From Gemmata massiliana (lineage in GTDB: Bacteria > Planctomycetota > Planctomycetia > Gemmatales > Gemmataceae), in contig NZ_LR593886.1 in assembly GCF_901538265.1 (NCBI RefSeq), forward strand, positions 4,423,738 through 4,487,737: a stretch of DNA of 64,000 nt, given 5' to 3'. Shown piece by piece: positions 60,957 to 64,000 of this stretch; the stretch's first letter is position 1; every line of letters begins with the position of its first letter. The notes beneath the pieces were generated by a model. The model saw only the letters and a list, made by a program, of their open reading frames with translations. It was not told where the DNA came from and searched no databases. A program made the position numbers and the translations under genes.

Positions 60957-62813
60957 ATGTCCGGCACAACACAGAACGGTGCCCCGGCTCTGCCCCGTAT
61001 TCCGGGATTGGATCTCGGAGAAAAGATCGGTGAGGGCGGTACGAGCACCGTGTACCGGGCCGTTCACCGCACCCTTCAGCGCACCGTGGCCGTGAAGGTT
61101 CTGTGTGCCCCGACCGACGGGAACGCGGCGCACCCGAGTTGGCTGCGCGAGCCGCAGTTGATGGCGGCGCTGGCGCACCCTCACGTCGTCACCGTTCACG
61201 ACGCCGGGGAGGTCGAGGGGCACAATTATCTGGTCATGGAGTTCGCGGCTGGTGGGGCGCTCCGGTCCCGGATGCACCCCGGCCAACCGTGGTCGCCGGA
61301 CGAGGCCGCACGGCTTTTGGACCGCATCGCCGGGGCGCTCGATCACATCCACGAGCGGGGGATCTTGCACCTCGACCTCAAGCCCGAGAACGTCCTGTTC
61401 GTCGACGACGGGCAGATTAAAATCACCGACTTCGGGATCTCGGTCGCACACACCGGTGCGGGCGCGCGGCTCGAGGGCGGGTACTTTTGCGGCACACTCG
61501 ATTACTGTGCCCCGGAGTACCGCGCGGGCCTGACGCTCGATGCGCGTGCCGACGTCTTCTCTCTCGCCACTGTCGCTTACGAACTGTTTACCGGGCGGCT
61601 CCCCGGCCGCGTGTACGTCCCCGCCCTCCGCTACAACCCGCGGTTGCCCAAGGCGCTCGACGACGCTCTCCGGCGCGGGTTGGCCCGCGACCCGGACGAG
61701 CGCTACGCTTCGATCAAGCAGTTCCAAGCGGCCCTGACCGGAGCGTGCTGCAAAAACGCCGGCCGTGTGAATCGCCGGGTGCTCACCGCGCTCGGGATAC
61801 TCGCCGCGCTGGTGATTCTTCCACTGGCTGCGTCCAAGTGGTGGCGCCCGACCGCTGTGGCCGAGCCCGGGTCTTCCGGTGTGCAGGCAGCGGAAGGTGA
61901 GCGCCCGGACCGGCTGGTGATCCTTTACGACCGGCCCGATGATTTGGCGCTCTTTACCGGCCCGGACGGTCAAGACTTGGTGAGCGGCTCGGGTGCGCCT
62001 GTAGAACGGGTACCGGCGGAAGTTGGGCGCGCGACCCTTCCACCCGACTTTCCGTTCTCCGTTTGGCCCGCGCCTCGGCCCGTTCTGGCGATCCGTTCAC
62101 CGAACGCCTGGGGGTTCGTTTACCCGCTTCAGGATCGCATGTTGGCGCCGCGCGTGGTGACCAACTGGTCCGATCTGCTCCGGGCGGTCGTACCGAGTGA
62201 GAAAAACCTCGTAAAAGCCGGTGGGTTCGACGGGGATTGTCTGACTCCGGGGCACGCGGGCACGCAGTGGCGAGGTGGGAACGCGGCGGGGTGGAGCGCG
62301 AGCCGTCAGATCGTTCTGGACCGGCCACAGGACCGGCCCGACAACCAGGCCCTCCTGCTCACCAATTTGGACCCGGCCCAGAGCGGGAATCTCCTGGGCA
62401 CCTATCAGCCGCTAGCACAGGGGCCGCCCGTCGGAGCGGTGATGATACTGCGCTACCGAGCCCGGTCTCTCCACGGGCGCGGGAGCCTCGCCGTCTACCC
62501 CGGGATGCCGGTCGCGATCCCGGACGACGAAACGGGTCCGGTCGCGACCCGGGTTCGCGGGCTCGGGCCGCGACTCTCTACGGACCCCAGCGCCCCCGGC
62601 CCGGCCCCGTGGCTGTACCGGTGCCCCAACTGGGTTGTGCCGACGAACCAGTGGCGCACCTACTTGGTTGTCTGCGAACTCCCACCTTATCCCACTCGGC
62701 GCCTTCACCGCAATCTGGTAATCGACCTCGCCGCTACGCCCCAGGCAGCGACCGATCAGGTTTGGGTCGACGACGTCGAGTTGTTCGTCTGGCGCCCGGA
62801 GAGCAAGCCGTGA
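60957..62813 (+). CDS. Membrane Ser/Thr protein kinase with unknown extracytoplasmic domain
   Basis: 618 residues from the ATG at 60957. Kinase domain 18-270: Gly loop GEGGTSTVYRAV, Lys47 in VAVKVL, catalytic loop HLDLKPEN at 138-145 (usual HRD is HLD) and DFG at 158-160, then GTLDYCAPEYR. The missing Arg of HRD marks an 'RD-minus' kinase that may not need activation-loop phosphorylation. One membrane helix (VLTALGILAALVILPLAASK) near 280-300 leads to about 300 residues with no domain I know (RLVILYDRPDDLALFTG...). The stop overlaps the start of a PAS sensor gene by four bases (GTGA), so the two are translationally coupled. Confidence 0.9.
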   Translation: MSGTTQNGAPALPRIPGLDLGEKIGEGGTSTVYRAVHRTLQRTVAVKVLCAPTDGNAAHPSWLREPQLMAALAHPHVVTVHDAGEVEGHNYLVMEFAAGGALRSRMHPGQPWSPDEAARLLDRIAGALDHIHERGILHLDLKPENVLFVDDGQIKITDFGISVAHTGAGARLEGGYFCGTLDYCAPEYRAGLTLDARADVFSLATVAYELFTGRLPGRVYVPALRYNPRLPKALDDALRRGLARDPDERYASIKQFQAALTGACCKNAGRVNRRVLTALGILAALVILPLAASKWWRPTAVAEPGSSGVQAAEGERPDRLVILYDRPDDLALFTGPDGQDLVSGSGAPVERVPAEVGRATLPPDFPFSVWPAPRPVLAIRSPNAWGFVYPLQDRMLAPRVVTNWSDLLRAVVPSEKNLVKAGGFDGDCLTPGHAGTQWRGGNAAGWSASRQIVLDRPQDRPDNQALLLTNLDPAQSGNLLGTYQPLAQGPPVGAVMILRYRARSLHGRGSLAVYPGMPVAIPDDETGPVATRVRGLGPRLSTDPSAPGPAPWLYRCPNWVVPTNQWRTYLVVCELPPYPTRRLHRNLVIDLAATPQAATDQVWVDDVELFVWRPESKP

Positions 62814-64000
62814 AGCCCCACGATGTGGCAGAACTGGCCCAGACCCTGTTCGAGGAAATGGGGGACGCGGCGTTCATCGTGGACCCGGGCACGGCGGGCG
62901 TCGTGGACGTGAACCCCGTGGCCCAGCGGATGACGGGCACGCGGCGGGCGGACCTCTTGGGGCTCTCGCTCGATCGGTTGTTCCGCTCCGACGACGGCAC
63001 AGCCGGGTTGAGCCACCTGCGCCGCGCCCTGCACACGACGCAGACGTTCCATTCCCGGGAGGGTTACCACTTGCGCCGTGGGACCGGCGAGTCGTGGACC
63101 CCAGTCAACCTGACTCTCACTCGCCTTCACACCGAGCGCGGCCCCCTCGGGCTGATTCTGGCTCGCGACGACACCGAGCGGATCGCGGCCGCGGAGCGGC
63201 TTCGCGTCGCCAACGCCGAACTCGAAGACCGGGTGAGGGAGAAAACGGCTGATCTCTCTCGCGCGAATGAGGCTCTGCGGGCGGAGATTGCAGAACGCGC
63301 TCGGGCGCAAGACGCGCTCCGCGAGCGCGAGGAACTCTACCGACTGCTGACGGACAACTCCAACGACCTGGTGTACCTGTTAGATCTCGAGGGCAGAACC
63401 GTTTACGCGAGCCCGTCGGTGTTCCGGCTCCTCGGTCGGGTACCGGCCCACAAGTTCGAGGTCGTTCACCCCGACGACACCGAAGCGGGCGAACGGTACT
63501 GGAAACAGGTGCTGGCCGGTACCACGGGGTTGTTCACTGTCCGCGTGCGCGCCGGGGACGGGGCGTGGCGCTGGCTGGAGGCGTGGAGCGCGCTCGTGCA
63601 GTATCGGGGTGCTGCGCACGTCCTGTCTGTTTGCCGCGACGTGACCGACCGCATGCGGGCGGAAGAAACCCTGCGTGCGAGTGAGGCGCGCCTGGCCCGT
63701 GCCCAGCGCATCGCGCACCTCGGGAACTGGGAGCAGGAGTTCGCCCCGGACCGGCTCCGCTGGTCCGAGGAGGTGTTCCGCATCTTCGGCACCGACCCGG
63801 ACGCGTTCTCGGGAACGTCCGAGGATTTTTTCCGCCGCGTGCCCCCTGACGATGTGGGAGCGATCCGGGAAGCCGTTGCCGAAACCGTCCGGACCGGCCG
63901 ACCGTACAGCATCGACCATCACATCGTGCGCCCGGACGGGACCGTGCGCTGCGTCCAGGAGTTCGCCGAACCGGTGTACGAGGACGGGCGCGCGGTCGCG
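62810..64000 (+). CDS. Multi-PAS sensor protein (probable histidine kinase), 3' end outside window
   Basis: At least 397 residues; the frame is still open at the window end. The GTG at 62810 overlaps the kinase stop (GTGA). PAS domain 1 (DVAELAQTLFEEMGDAAFIV, VVDVNPVAQRMTGTRRADLL) is followed by a coiled coil (AAAERLRVANAELEDRVREK). PAS 2 comes next (YRLLTDNSNDLVYLLDLEGR, with VCRDVTDRMRAEETLRASEA as PAC), then PAS 3 (HLGNWEQEFAPDRLRWSEEV, HHIVRPDGTVRCVQEFAEPV). Such arrays usually end in a histidine kinase or GGDEF domain; that part is not visible. Coupling to a Ser/Thr kinase suggests one signalling unit. Confidence 0.88.
   Translation, partial: MKPHDVAELAQTLFEEMGDAAFIVDPGTAGVVDVNPVAQRMTGTRRADLLGLSLDRLFRSDDGTAGLSHLRRALHTTQTFHSREGYHLRRGTGESWTPVNLTLTRLHTERGPLGLILARDDTERIAAAERLRVANAELEDRVREKTADLSRANEALRAEIAERARAQDALREREELYRLLTDNSNDLVYLLDLEGRTVYASPSVFRLLGRVPAHKFEVVHPDDTEAGERYWKQVLAGTTGLFTVRVRAGDGAWRWLEAWSALVQYRGAAHVLSVCRDVTDRMRAEETLRASEARLARAQRIAHLGNWEQEFAPDRLRWSEEVFRIFGTDPDAFSGTSEDFFRRVPPDDVGAIREAVAETVRTGRPYSIDHHIVRPDGTVRCVQEFAEPVYEDGRAVA

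Overview
The window looks like chromosomal DNA from a planctomycete, most likely a member of the Gemmataceae. The evidence is high GC content plus several family markers: four DUF1559 pilin-like proteins, a PSCyt1/DUF1549/DUF1553 protein followed by DUF1501, a second DUF1501, a TIGR02996 repeat-companion protein, an ECF sigma factor with a membrane-spanning C-terminal extension, and a Ser/Thr kinase. The assignment is by protein recognition, not by database search.

Layout. 1-15 kb is an accessory stretch full of dead mobile DNA: remnants of at least seven transposases (IS5-like, IS4, IS701/DDE_5-like), a decayed DNA topoisomerase IB and a truncated hypothetical gene. Set among them are intact genes: a two-domain esterase/SGNH hydrolase, a PSCyt1-DUF1549-DUF1553 / DUF1501 / WD40-like operon, and an MBL-fold hydrolase. 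15-25 kb holds a tRNA-Gln(UUG), a nucleoside-monophosphate-kinase-like protein, a DUF1559-lipoprotein pair, two peptidoglycan peptidases (M15 and S66), a divergent TetR/SDR pair, the ECF sigma factor and an ArsR regulator. 25-31 kb is a probable amino-sugar salvage cassette: an SSS symporter, a MurQ-kinase fusion and a GHL10 hydrolase. 30.6-37.7 kb has two more DUF1559-lipoprotein pairs, a sigma-54 activator, bacterioferritin and its ferredoxin, and a fourth DUF1559 gene. 37.8-54 kb is mostly housekeeping or single genes: kelch, DUF1501, YchF, quinone oxidoreductase, PNPOx-like, an SBF-like transporter, a sarcosine-oxidase-like enzyme, MutS, and an anti-sigma/STAS pair. 55-60.5 kb carries pyruvate dehydrogenase E1 (AceE) and E2 (AceF). 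60.9-64 kb carries a Ser/Thr kinase overlapping a PAS sensor gene that runs off the window.

How genes work together. The most interesting pattern is regulatory. Two DUF1559 genes 15 kb apart (starts 18399 + and 33709 -) each have a -24/-12 (sigma-54 type) promoter with exact 10-base GG-GC spacing. Upstream of each lies the same composite element: one CGTGACGAA flanked by three CGACAC hexamers. A sigma-54 enhancer-binding protein gene ends inside the second element, which suggests a dedicated regulon for pseudopilin/lipoprotein pairs. A second theme is peptidoglycan turnover: M15 and S66 peptidases, and a fused MurNAc-6-P etherase and sugar kinase next to a sodium symporter, which would allow MurNAc use without a PTS. 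A third is iron storage: a matching TTGAGA-N5-TCTCA palindrome lies upstream of both the ferredoxin and the bacterioferritin gene.
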